Below are positions 44,652 to 52,965 of a stretch of DNA of 64,000 bases, in pieces. The notes beneath the pieces are model-generated. The model saw only the letters and a list, made by a program, of their open reading frames with translations. It was not told the origin of the DNA and did not search any database. Numbering within the stretch: the first letter of the stretch is position 1; every line of letters begins with the position of its first letter. Source of the DNA: JAEYZS01 sp964469265 (GTDB lineage Bacteria; Bdellovibrionota; Bdellovibrionia; Bdellovibrionales; JAEYZS01); NCBI GenBank assembly GCA_964469265.1, contig CAYXYF010000003.1, positions 1 to 64,000 of the forward strand, in the 5' to 3' direction. Both the position numbers and the translations under genes were made by a program.

Positions 44652-45296
44652 TCATTTAAGCTCCCTTTTTAGCAGCTGCGAAACAAAAGGGAAGGCCGTA
44701 CCTTTTATGATTTTTTGGGCTTCTTTTTCGGATAGTTCGTTGGCTTCTTTTACTAGGTCTTCAAAGATTGTTTCCGTCGCGCCTATCGCAAGTGATGGGA
44801 AGCTTGAGTCTTCTATTTCGCCGCAGGCAATAATATCAAAATTTTGCCATAGTGGCCTCATCGCTTTTTCGTAGGTCCGCGCAAGGTACTTGCCTTGGAG
44901 ATCGACCGCCTCTTTGAGTTGCTTGGTAGAAAGGGGAGAGTCCATTTTTAAAGTTTCCAAAATCTCAGTGGATTCTGGCATCCAATTTTTTTGTTCTTTT
45001 GTTCGTGAGAGTTTATAGGCAGCTTTAAAAAACTCTCTTGAAAAGAACGTAGCCCTGCCGAAAAGCCATTTACTATAAACGACCTCTTTTGAACTTGAGA
45101 GTTCTGCGCGCAAGTGCCAAAGCTTTGCAACGCGGTCATCTCCATACTCATCCCATTCCCACCGCATTTCGCTCCGTGGATAGAGAACTTTCCAAATGGA
45201 GTTGTACTCTGGTTTTCCTTTGATTGGAAATACCAACAACATTCCGTGTTCATTAATGGCATTGATAGCTTTAGTTTTAGCGTTCAGCTTTTTCAT
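44652..45296 (-). CDS. AlkZ-related (winged-helix) protein
   Basis: A 214-residue soluble protein resembling the AlkZ/YcaQ-related group: an opening segment on a hydrophobic core (MLLVFPIKGKPEYNSIWKVL), a Trp-rich region (WEWDEYGDDRVAKLWHLRAEL), and a winged-helix-like C-terminal part (PLSTKQLKEAVDL, FPSLAIGATETIFEDLV). AlkZ and YcaQ are DNA glycosylases that unhook crosslinks, but their full proteins are about twice as long, so catalysis cannot be claimed. It probably shares a transcript with the RNase Z-like gene eight bases upstream. Confidence 0.5.
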   Translation of the reverse strand: MKKLNAKTKAINAINEHGMLLVFPIKGKPEYNSIWKVLYPRSEMRWEWDEYGDDRVAKLWHLRAELSSSKEVVYSKWLFGRATFFSREFFKAAYKLSRTKEQKNWMPESTEILETLKMDSPLSTKQLKEAVDLQGKYLARTYEKAMRPLWQNFDIIACGEIEDSSFPSLAIGATETIFEDLVKEANELSEKEAQKIIKGTAFPFVSQLLKRELK

Positions 45297-45304
45297 AATA
45301 ACCC

Positions 45305-46129
45305 TTAAGGATTGCTATTAACTGGTGTGCTCTGCGGAAATATATCGACTTTGTTCCAATGTCTTTTTGGAATATGTTTTTGTAAAATCGTTTTTGCATA
45401 CTCAACGGAATATCGACTTGAAAGGTGAGTGAAGACAATCTTTTCGCCTTTAAATTCATCTAGCCTATCGATGACTTCATAAAGGTGAATATGTCCCCAT
45501 TTGCGAGCATCGTCTACGGACTTTTTCGTATCCCAATAGGTCACTTCCATAAATAAAACTCTACTATTTAGAACCTCAGAGTTTGCTTTCCAAAAATCCA
45601 TAGTTGTGTCTCCTGTGTACGAAAAAATCGGTAACGAAATTTCTTCCGTCAGTTCTTCGCCACGGCTTTTGATATCTAAAATTTCTTTCTGAGACAAATT
45701 TGCAAATTCTTGTTTTAATTTGTGTCGAGTTTCAAAAATCGTATAACCTACAGAAGGAATTCTGTGGAAAGTTTTAAAAGGTTTAAAGTAATGATTATTG
45801 CCTAATCCGTACTTAATACCTGGTTCAACAGGCAAAAATTCAAATGTATATTCATGACCATCAATTTTAAACCACTCCTTCATCACATTCTTTAGCGGCT
45901 CAACCATAACCTCAGGCATATAAAATGTTGCAGGCGGTGCTTTAATTAGCGCTTTTTGTGAAATGATATAAGGAATCCCTGCCGCATGATCCATGTGCGC
46001 ATGAGTTATTAAGAAAGTTTTTGGACGAGCTAACGGCTGAATGCCTTGAGCCACATCAATTGTTACTTTAAGTTCTGGAAGATAGAGACTTGTGCCAATA
46101 CCTGCAGCGGACACGCCCTGCACATGCAC
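45305..46129 (-). CDS. Metallo-beta-lactamase-fold hydrolase, RNase Z-like
   Basis: A 274-residue protein with the metal motif THAHMDHAAG near residues 42-51 (HxHxDH), an Asp in the YTGDTTMDFW segment near 170, and THLSSRYS near 238 with the last histidine. The overall order, including the long GIKYGLGNNHYFKPFKTFHRIPSVGY segment, recalls tRNA 3' endonuclease RNase Z and its relatives. It lacks a visible exosite arm, so it may be a related hydrolase rather than true RNase Z. GTG start at 46129 with AAGGAT six bases before. Confidence 0.7.
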   Translation of the reverse strand: MHVQGVSAAGIGTSLYLPELKVTIDVAQGIQPLARPKTFLITHAHMDHAAGIPYIISQKALIKAPPATFYMPEVMVEPLKNVMKEWFKIDGHEYTFEFLPVEPGIKYGLGNNHYFKPFKTFHRIPSVGYTIFETRHKLKQEFANLSQKEILDIKSRGEELTEEISLPIFSYTGDTTMDFWKANSEVLNSRVLFMEVTYWDTKKSVDDARKWGHIHLYEVIDRLDEFKGEKIVFTHLSSRYSVEYAKTILQKHIPKRHWNKVDIFPQSTPVNSNP

Positions 46130-46243
46130 ATCGCAATCCTTCCAATCGCTATATTTAAAGTAATGAGAATAAATAGCTCACCTCCGAATTCCTTAAACTA
46201 TATCAGCATTTAGAGAGAAAAGTTAGGCGCCGGAAAATTTACA

Positions 46244-46274
46244 TAAAAAAAGACACTCCGAAGAGTGTCCTTTT
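46244..46274. terminator. Intrinsic terminator
   Basis: GACACTC pairs with GAGTGTC across a CGAA tetraloop. A run of seven A on the left serves as T-run on the minus strand; some T also follow on the plus strand. With the palindromic repeat at 46286-46313 it forms a double terminator behind the peptide transporter. Confidence 0.85.
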
Positions 46275-46285
46275 ATAACGCGGTT

Positions 46286-46313
46286 CTAGACAAAAAGGTA
46301 CGGCGTACCTTTT
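46286..46313 (-). repeat. Palindromic terminator repeat, copy 3 (behind the peptide transporter)
   Basis: On the minus strand it reads CTAAAGGTACGCCGTACC then TTTTTGTCTAG, identical in core to copies 1 and 2. It begins inside the stop codon of the transporter gene. Confidence 0.85.
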
Positions 46314-47676
46314 AGAGGTTTCCGATGGCGCGTCTTAGTGGCTTGTTTAAGATAAAGAAGATAATCCCTGTTCCGATACCTAATGCTGCAAGCATCATGA
46401 AGAAGCTATCATGGGTCATCTTTGTGTAGAATGTTCCAAGGAAGCCAGTCATGTAGTTTCCAAAGAAACTAGACATAAACCACATACCCATCATTGTAGA
46501 AACGATCGGTTTTGGAGAGACCTTTGTGACAAGGGATAAACCAATTGGTGATAAGAAGAGTTCACCCATTGTGAATGTCCAAGTTGTAGCCATTAGCCAG
46601 AACACACTTCCACGTTGATCAGCCGGCACCACGAGAGCTGCTGCAATCATAATGATGTAAGCAGCACCACAAAGCACACAACCAATACCCATCTTTGTGA
46701 CAGAGCTTGGCTCTTTACCGTGCTTGTTCTGCCAGCCCCAAACCATCGCTAAAAGTGGAGCAAAGATAAATATAAATGCTGGGTTAAAGGATTGATACCA
46801 AGTGGACGGAATATTGATCCCGAAGAAAGTCCAATTTGTTTTATCCGTTGCCCAAAGCTGAAGGGTGTTTCCTTGCTGTTCAAAAATCGCCCAGAAAGTA
46901 ATATTTAAGAAGCAAAGGACACCGAGGGCCCACACTCTTTGCCACTCATCTTTTGTTAATGGACGTTTTTCTACTTGCTCATCTTTTACGATCACGTCAT
47001 GCGGGACAAGATCACTACCTAACCAGTAAGTGATCAACCCGATGATCATGCCGACACCTGCGGCACCGAAGCCCCAGTGCCATCCGACCATTTCACCTAA
47101 AGTTCCACAAACAATAGGAGAAAAGAAAGCACCTAAATTAATTCCCATATAGAAAATTGTAAATGCACGGTCACGTCTTGGGTCACCGTCGGGATAGAGG
47201 TTACCAACTTGAGTTGAAATATTAGGTTTAAATGCTCCGTTACCCAAAACAATGAATAAAAGAGCTAAAAGGAACATTTGCTCTGATGCCATTAAGAAGT
47301 GGCCAATGGCCATCAAAATACCACCGAGATAAACAGTCCGATACTGTCCCAAAACTTTATCTGCTAAGAGACCACCAAAAAATGGAGTGAGATAAACAAG
47401 TCCCGTATAGATTCCATAAATCTGAGAACTCATTTGCTGAACGTTCATATCACCAAACACACTAATAAGGACGCCCTCTAAAGCCGTGTAGCCCAAAACC
47501 GTCTTTGCACGCTCTGGTTCAAACAAAAGATACTTTGTCATGTATAGAACAAGAAGTGCTCTCATCCCGTAGTAAGAGAAACGCTCCCACATCTCGGTGA
47601 AGAACAAGACGAACAAACCTGCTGGGTGCCCTAAATACTCTTTACCAGACAATTTCTTGGTGACGTAACTTTTCAT
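46312..47676 (-). CDS. POT/PTR-family proton-coupled oligopeptide transporter
   Basis: A 454-residue membrane protein with about 12 to 14 hydrophobic helices. Family signs are the N-terminal FTEMWERFSYYGMRALLVLYM (EXXERFSYYG motif), FKPNISTQVGNLY near 150 and the PTR signature FTIFYMGINLGAFFSP near 175. POT transporters bring di- and tripeptides across the inner membrane with protons, which fits a bacterium that lives on degraded prey protein. No other transporter genes are adjacent. Transcription runs away from the protease gene at 47848 and ends at two terminators. Confidence 0.93.
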   Translation of the reverse strand: MKSYVTKKLSGKEYLGHPAGLFVLFFTEMWERFSYYGMRALLVLYMTKYLLFEPERAKTVLGYTALEGVLISVFGDMNVQQMSSQIYGIYTGLVYLTPFFGGLLADKVLGQYRTVYLGGILMAIGHFLMASEQMFLLALLFIVLGNGAFKPNISTQVGNLYPDGDPRRDRAFTIFYMGINLGAFFSPIVCGTLGEMVGWHWGFGAAGVGMIIGLITYWLGSDLVPHDVIVKDEQVEKRPLTKDEWQRVWALGVLCFLNITFWAIFEQQGNTLQLWATDKTNWTFFGINIPSTWYQSFNPAFIFIFAPLLAMVWGWQNKHGKEPSSVTKMGIGCVLCGAAYIIMIAAALVVPADQRGSVFWLMATTWTFTMGELFLSPIGLSLVTKVSPKPIVSTMMGMWFMSSFFGNYMTGFLGTFYTKMTHDSFFMMLAALGIGTGIIFFILNKPLRRAIGNL

Positions 47677-47796
47677 AGTAAATTCCTTCTCTTAGGATTG
47701 GTTGCAAAGAATCTTGATTAATCCTCTTTGCGCTCTCTATCAACAAAACATTCGGGTACTGCGTAATGTCAAATAATATTTATACGTTTATGTTTG

Positions 47797-47840
47797 CCTT
47801 AGATAAGTGAATTTTAGATTCTCACTAAGAATATCTAAGG
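47797..47840 (+). promoter_or_regulatory. Leader hairpin touching the ribosome binding site of the trypsin-like protease
   Basis: CCTTAGATA (47797-47805) pairs with TATCTAAGG (47832-47840), and AGTGA pairs with TCACT inside, leaving a five-base bulge. The 3' arm ends in the first G residues of the AAGGGGGAA site in front of the ATG at 47848. It may modulate translation or be an operator. Confidence 0.4.
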
Positions 47841-47847
47841 GGGAACA

Positions 47848-48807
47848 ATGAAATTATTAATGCTTTTAATAGCTGTTACTTTAACAGCTCCAGCTAATGC
47901 CAATGCCCATTGGGGAAATTGGCCAGAACAAATCTACAATTCACTCAGCAAAAATGTGCCGATGCTATCTGGCCTCGATGCACGCTATCAAATTGGTCCA
48001 GAGTGGGGGAAAAAAGTAGTCACAAAAGAGTCACTGAAAAATCAAAATGAGGCATTTCAAATCGCCGCAATTCAAACTGCAAAATTTTCGTTGATGTTTG
48101 GTTCGGGGACAGCTTTTTATCTTGGTAAATTTAATGGTGAGCACGTGATGGCATCAAACTACCACGTTATTTCTTCTGAAAGCAGTTGTCGAGCTGGACG
48201 GGCTACTTTCACAATGCTCAATAAAACCTTTAAATGTAAGAGGTTTTTAGGCTCATGGTCTGACGTTGATTTTGCCCTTATTACAATTGAGGTACCTGCA
48301 GCACAAGAGCATCTTCTGGAAGGTAAAGGAAGAAACATGGCGTTTCATACCGTGCCTTATAAGGGGCAAAAGCTTTTAACTATTGGTCATGGGACTGCTA
48401 ATAATCCAAAGCAAATTCTTGTAGCAAACCAAGATGACGACTGCATAGTTTACTCAGAAACAAATGACATTCGCTTCATGGCAGATCCTGATGATCTCAA
48501 CCCAGGAGATTATGAGGTTTGGTCTTTTGCAAACGGTTGCGATGTATCCCATGGTGATTCTGGCTCGGCGATGGTAGATCGCGTGACGGGCGATATTGTT
48601 GGAATTATTTGGACGGGGAGAGTTCCTAAGGACAAAAAAGTTCAAGACCCTCAGTACCTTGATGAGATTTATTCAACAAACAGTGAAGATGTTTGGAAGC
48701 AACTTTCTTACGCAGCTCCGTCTGTAAAAATCAAAGAGGTTCTTATGGAAGCCTCACATGGAATGGATATTGACACCAGAGAGACTATCAGACAAATTCT
48801 ACAATAA
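47848..48807 (+). CDS. Secreted trypsin-like serine protease (S1 family)
   Basis: A 319-residue protein with a signal peptide (cut near ANA, residue 19). The catalytic triad is visible: His in MASNYHVISS near residue 110, Asp in WSDVDFALI near 138, and Ser in HGDSGSAMVD near 236. Cysteine pairs (SCRAG / FKCKR and GCDVSHGDSG / DCIVYS) fit disulfides. It probably digests proteins outside the cytoplasm. The stop codon overlaps the glycosyltransferase start (TAATG), so the two genes are translated together, which is an unusual pairing. Confidence 0.85.
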   Translation: MKLLMLLIAVTLTAPANANAHWGNWPEQIYNSLSKNVPMLSGLDARYQIGPEWGKKVVTKESLKNQNEAFQIAAIQTAKFSLMFGSGTAFYLGKFNGEHVMASNYHVISSESSCRAGRATFTMLNKTFKCKRFLGSWSDVDFALITIEVPAAQEHLLEGKGRNMAFHTVPYKGQKLLTIGHGTANNPKQILVANQDDDCIVYSETNDIRFMADPDDLNPGDYEVWSFANGCDVSHGDSGSAMVDRVTGDIVGIIWTGRVPKDKKVQDPQYLDEIYSTNSEDVWKQLSYAAPSVKIKEVLMEASHGMDIDTRETIRQILQ

Positions 48808-49928
48808 TGTCCGACACAAAAAATATTCTCAGCCTTTGCTTATCGCCCTCAGAAGGAGGGCTTGAGCTTTATTCTGTAACAGTCGCCGACTTTTTTAAAA
48901 AAGAAGGCTACACCGCGTTTGTTGGTTGTCGACCAAGAAAATTTATTGAAAAAAAGGCGAAGGAAGCCAACCTGAAAGTCATAACCTTTTCAGGACGCGA
49001 CTACTACTCTCGAAAAAACAATAAACAGCTTAAAAAATTTATTAAAGACAATAATATCGACGTCATCTTTATTAATCGCCTTAAGGACCTTTGGCTGACA
49101 TACTTTCTGAAAAAGAAATTTCCTCACGTCAGAGTCATTGGCTTCACACAAATGTTTGTAGATTATCCGAAAAAAGGAATGTTCCATCGGATGATTTACG
49201 GAAGCCTTGATCATCTCATCACGCTCACAAACATTCAGAAAGAACATCTGTTGCAAATGCTCCCAGTGCCACCCGAAAAATACGTTGTGATTCCGAATGG
49301 TGTGGATACTTCGAAGTTCCAACCTGAACCTCAGGATTCAGATCTTCGAAGAAAAACGAGAACTTCCCTAGGCGTTGAGGGCGGTAATGAAATTCTGGTG
49401 GGCTTAATTGGTCGCTTTGACCGTCAAAAGGGCCAAATGGAGTTTATAGAAGCCGTTAAAAATCTTAAAGATAAACACAGCAACGTAAAGTATGTTTTGG
49501 TCGGTGCAGATACTTACGGTGAAGAACCACTTCAAAAGAAAATTTTAAGTGAAATTATCTCAAATAACTTAAACTCAGTTATCCAAGTTCGTGGATTTTC
49601 AAATGAAGTGCAAAATATTATGAAGGCTTTAGATGTGTTTATCATGCCATCTTACAAAGAGACCTTCGGCATAGTTTTAATTGAAGCCATGGCCTGCGAA
49701 AAAATTTGTATAGCGACCAATACAGGTGGTCCCGTTGAAATCTTAGATAACGGCAAGTATGGCTTATTGATTGAACCTAAATCCGCTGCTGCCATCGAAG
49801 AAGGCATTACGGAGGTTGTAAACAACTTATCGAATTACCGAGAAAAAGCAAAGCTTGCGCGTAAAAGAGTCGAAGAGCGCTACCAATTAAAGGATGTCTT
49901 TCAAAAGATTAAAGAGCTTACGGTATAA
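48807..49928 (+). CDS. Glycosyltransferase family 4 (GT-B fold)
   Basis: A 373-residue cytoplasmic enzyme of the GT4 type. The N-terminal lobe begins LSLCLSPSEGGLELYSVTVADFF, with a Gly-Gly loop of nucleotide-sugar transferases, and the C-terminal lobe has LIGRFDRQKGQMEFIEAV near 198, MPSYKETFGIVLIEAMAC near 285-302 (the EX7E motif), and ATNTGGPVEIL. Such enzymes build lipopolysaccharide or capsule sugars. No other polysaccharide genes are nearby, so the acceptor is unknown. Its start overlaps the trypsin-like protease stop by one base. It converges on the beta-barrel gene with a four-base gap. Confidence 0.87.
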   Translation: MSDTKNILSLCLSPSEGGLELYSVTVADFFKKEGYTAFVGCRPRKFIEKKAKEANLKVITFSGRDYYSRKNNKQLKKFIKDNNIDVIFINRLKDLWLTYFLKKKFPHVRVIGFTQMFVDYPKKGMFHRMIYGSLDHLITLTNIQKEHLLQMLPVPPEKYVVIPNGVDTSKFQPEPQDSDLRRKTRTSLGVEGGNEILVGLIGRFDRQKGQMEFIEAVKNLKDKHSNVKYVLVGADTYGEEPLQKKILSEIISNNLNSVIQVRGFSNEVQNIMKALDVFIMPSYKETFGIVLIEAMACEKICIATNTGGPVEILDNGKYGLLIEPKSAAAIEEGITEVVNNLSNYREKAKLARKRVEERYQLKDVFQKIKELTV

Positions 49929-49932
49929 GAAG

Positions 49933-50523
49933 TTAAAACTGATAACCGACGCCTAAAAGAATATTGGTCATCTTGGCTTCGGCGTCCTGAGTTCCACCAA
50001 AATATTGATCCATTCGAACCTCAGCATTTAAAAACCATCTTTTGTGAAGCTGATAATCTAGCCCTGCAAAAAAACCATACCCAATGTAATTGGTCGTTAA
50101 CACAATCACAAACTCTCGCTGCCGTACTGCAAATCCAATGTATGGACGCCATAGCTGCGATATTTCAACAGAGAGTGGACCTACTTCAGTTCTTTTATAG
50201 CCTGCGTATGTCACAGGGTAATACTTAATGGCCGCATCAATACCAATCGAAGTATCACCACCGAATCCGTCAGACTTTAAGTAATTATAGGACGCACTGG
50301 CTGCAACGCTATCTAAGAAGCAGTATTCCACTCCGAAAGAAAAAGCGCCAAAACCTGAAACCGACCCTGAACGTGCATTCGAGGTCGCAGAAAAGTCATA
50401 GGTACCAGCTTGAAACAAAAATCGCGCTTCACGCTCAAGGGAGTCGCCATAAGCCAAACGACTCAAGCACAATACGACCAATAGTACTGCAATGTTATGC
50501 GGCTTTAACCTTAGTTGAATCAT
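49933..50523 (-). CDS. Small outer-membrane beta-barrel protein at the end of the MotAB-linked operon
   Basis: A 196-residue protein with a signal peptide (cut near AYG, residue 26) and a mature part of about ten amphipathic strands ending in GVGYQF, a C-terminal Phe motif of outer-membrane barrels. Its start lies within the last 29 bases of the FliF/FliG-like gene, so it belongs to the same transcript. It would provide an outer-membrane part for the machine encoded upstream, or be an unrelated OmpW-like barrel. Codon use and orientation match its neighbours. Confidence 0.75.
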   Translation of the reverse strand: MIQLRLKPHNIAVLLVVLCLSRLAYGDSLEREARFLFQAGTYDFSATSNARSGSVSGFGAFSFGVEYCFLDSVAASASYNYLKSDGFGGDTSIGIDAAIKYYPVTYAGYKRTEVGPLSVEISQLWRPYIGFAVRQREFVIVLTTNYIGYGFFAGLDYQLHKRWFLNAEVRMDQYFGGTQDAEAKMTNILLGVGYQF

Positions 50524-52228
50524 CTTTGTTGTCTTTACCTTGTTGTTTCATAGGGGTTGAGTTTCTGAAGTAAGATTTAATAATGGCCTTTCTAATAGAC
50601 CGAACACGATGCTTATCTAATGTTTCATAATTAATTTCTGAAATGTACTCCTCAATAACAAACTTCAATCTATCTGAGAAAGCGTCCAGCATCGAGCGGC
50701 AATCCGATTGCTCACATCCTGCTAAAATTGACGCCCAGTCTTTTGCGTTAATATCACCACCCATAAGCTTTTTAACCTCTTTTGGAGCTTCAAAAACTTT
50801 ATAAAACGGGAAGCGATCAGATTTGATTTTTGAATCATTTGGTAGGACCATATAAAAGTCTTTTTCATCTCTTGGCGATGCAACCTCAAGATATTTCACT
50901 AAATCGAGGTCAGCAAAAAACGTCTGAATTTCAGATTCTACACGGAGAGGCTTTACTTCTAATGCCTTCTTTAACAACTTATCAACAAGGTCTTCTTTTA
51001 AGACCGATAATTTCTTTTTACTATCTAAAAGCGTTGCCCATTGACCTGGGTAAAGATTTTTTGCAACGCTCAATGCATGGGAGCGGGGGAGTAAGTGCAA
51101 CAGAGGTTCTGCATCCTGAATCGAAACTCCATTTAATACCGTTGCTAATTCCTTTTCATTAAGGCGTCCAAAAATAATACCTGTCTCTTTGTTTCTGGAG
51201 CTTTTTGTTTTATCATCGTCATTAAAATGCCATCTTAATCTCAATCGATCAATTTCGCTTAAAATTTTAATCGATGCAGGCGTTAACGGTGCAGGGGAAG
51301 CTAAAGCCGTAAACCACCAATCGCCCCAGCCGAATTTATAAAGCGATTTTATCGAAGCCTGATCGAGCTCAGCAAGGATTGCTCCCATTTCCGTAGGATT
51401 ATCCCGACCTTGTTGCTCAAGGAAACTTAAAAAACGCGCATCAGGGCTTTTAAACATCTCAGCGTTTCTTTGTAATAACTCTAAAGCACTTTTTCGGATT
51501 TCAATAAGATTGGATCCTAAAGAAAGTTCTTTGTCGTCGGTGGACTCTACTCTATCCGCAACTGACGAGGGTTGAGATAAATCAGCTGCAATATTTAGAG
51601 CGCTGTTGGCAAATTCTTGGGTGCTTTTTCCAATTTCAGAAATCGGTTGTGCAAGTCCTTTAACCAACGACTTAACACTGGCTTTTGATAACCACCAGAA
51701 AACTCCCGCCGTTGCAAGAATGGACGCTAACACTGAGAATGCAATCCATAGACGTTGAGCGCGTTTTTCTGCCATATTGAAAGGCACTTTTGCAATTTCA
51801 ATAATGTCTGCATTGGCGTCAAGTTTAAGTTGTTTTGCAATATTTTCCTGAAGGTCTTTTAATTCCATATCTCCAACGGATGAATCAATTTGTATACGAA
51901 TGGCAACTTTTTCAAGTAAACCGATGAGGGTTCCAAGGGGAATGTCGGTGCGGTTCCATACTGATATTTCTTCTTCCTCTTCGACTTCAAGATAAGGTAA
52001 TTGAACAATAGCATTATCACCACGACGAATTTCTTTTTTACGAGAATGGTCTTTGTTTCGGTCACCGGCATCAATTTGCACAAAGACCGTAAACGGTGTT
52101 TCAGGAAATCGTGTTTTTAAAAGGCTTGAAACTTTATCTATGTAGTACTGCTCAATTTCTGGGATCCGCGACCCATAAGCTGTCACAGAGATTGCCGCTA
52201 GAATACATATAATTAATAAGCGTTTCAT
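50495..52228 (-). CDS. Membrane protein with FliF-like periplasmic and FliG-like cytoplasmic parts
   Basis: A 577-residue protein. Residues 1-19 form a signal peptide; residues 20-155 read like the C-terminal ring domain of FliF/YscJ proteins (YYIDKVSSLLKTRFP at its start, then VAIRIQIDSS, LKDLQENIAKQLKLD and VPFN just before the membrane); a membrane helix follows at about 159-180. The cytoplasmic part has FliG-middle-like phrases (NPTEMGAILAELDQASI near 277-293 and ELATVLNGVSIQDAEPLLHLLP near 360-381). FliG meets MotA at the cytoplasmic face, so a FliF-FliG-like fusion behind motAB (ATGA overlap) makes sense as a rotor. The likeness is by eye and weak. Confidence 0.5.
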   Translation of the reverse strand: MKRLLIICILAAISVTAYGSRIPEIEQYYIDKVSSLLKTRFPETPFTVFVQIDAGDRNKDHSRKKEIRRGDNAIVQLPYLEVEEEEEISVWNRTDIPLGTLIGLLEKVAIRIQIDSSVGDMELKDLQENIAKQLKLDANADIIEIAKVPFNMAEKRAQRLWIAFSVLASILATAGVFWWLSKASVKSLVKGLAQPISEIGKSTQEFANSALNIAADLSQPSSVADRVESTDDKELSLGSNLIEIRKSALELLQRNAEMFKSPDARFLSFLEQQGRDNPTEMGAILAELDQASIKSLYKFGWGDWWFTALASPAPLTPASIKILSEIDRLRLRWHFNDDDKTKSSRNKETGIIFGRLNEKELATVLNGVSIQDAEPLLHLLPRSHALSVAKNLYPGQWATLLDSKKKLSVLKEDLVDKLLKKALEVKPLRVESEIQTFFADLDLVKYLEVASPRDEKDFYMVLPNDSKIKSDRFPFYKVFEAPKEVKKLMGGDINAKDWASILAGCEQSDCRSMLDAFSDRLKFVIEEYISEINYETLDKHRVRSIRKAIIKSYFRNSTPMKQQGKDNKDDSTKVKAA

Positions 52229-52962
52229 TGTGTCACTTCCTTCGAACTTGCAGGCTCTCTATCGAGGCCGCGTTCTGTGTTATCCAATGGTTCTATTACA
52301 AGAACAATTTTTCTATCGTATTTTCTAATCTCACTATCTGTAATTGCTTTGCCTTTATCTGTTTCTCCGTATCCACCAATTCTTAAAAGGTGGTAGGGGA
52401 TACCTTCACTATTGAGTAGGCGGAGCGCAGAAATTGCACGCAAAGCCGAAAGTTCAAGGTTATCTTTGTAAATGCGGTTGGACTTAATCTTTACAGGCTT
52501 ATTGTCTGTATAACCTCGAACAACAATTCTCATCTTTCCTGTAAAGTTCTTTAAAACATAACCTGCTTTTTTAAGCATTTTTTCTCCGTCATCCGTCAGA
52601 ACAAAAGATCCGGGAGTAAAAAACGAAACCTTGGGAAACTCAACGATAAGCTTGTTCCCCTGAGTTACCGTTTTTAACCCTGAAATTTCATCAAACTCCA
52701 TGAGTTCTGAAGTCGGAAAACGATCTTGTTTTCCCCATGTTAAATCTGGCGTGGGGAACGAAAAGTGATTAAATTCCTGCTTTAAGGCTTTATCGACAAT
52801 TTTAATCTCACTTGATGTTTTAGAAACACTAAAGAACAAGACGAAAAACGCAAGTAGCAAAGTCACCATATCACCGTAACTGATAGCCCAGTTACTGTTA
52901 TGGTCTCCTTCTGGAGCTTGCTTTTCTCTTCGTTTTTTAAATTCTTGTTCTCTTGATGTCAT
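52225..52962 (-). CDS. motB: MotB-like stator protein
   Basis: A 245-residue protein with a short basic cytoplasmic head, one membrane helix (WAISYGDMVTLLLAFFVLFF, residues 25-44) containing the proton-binding Asp31 of the SYGDMVTLLL motif, and a C-terminal OmpA-like peptidoglycan-binding domain (GYTDNKPVKIKSNRIYKDNLELSALRA, GGYGETDK). It is the stator subunit that anchors the MotA channel to the wall. Its stop overlaps the FliF/FliG-like gene start (ATGA) and motA lies three bases upstream. No other flagellar gene is near, so it could serve another machine. Confidence 0.93.
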   Translation of the reverse strand: MTSREQEFKKRREKQAPEGDHNSNWAISYGDMVTLLLAFFVLFFSVSKTSSEIKIVDKALKQEFNHFSFPTPDLTWGKQDRFPTSELMEFDEISGLKTVTQGNKLIVEFPKVSFFTPGSFVLTDDGEKMLKKAGYVLKNFTGKMRIVVRGYTDNKPVKIKSNRIYKDNLELSALRAISALRLLNSEGIPYHLLRIGGYGETDKGKAITDSEIRKYDRKIVLVIEPLDNTERGLDREPASSKEVTQ

Positions 52963-52965
52963 ATA

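Noticed and set aside
44690..44706. Fourth copy of the palindromic terminator repeat within the AlkZ-related gene (GGCCGTACCTTTT)
   Set aside because: Only one arm matches, the other half is missing and the bases are coding.
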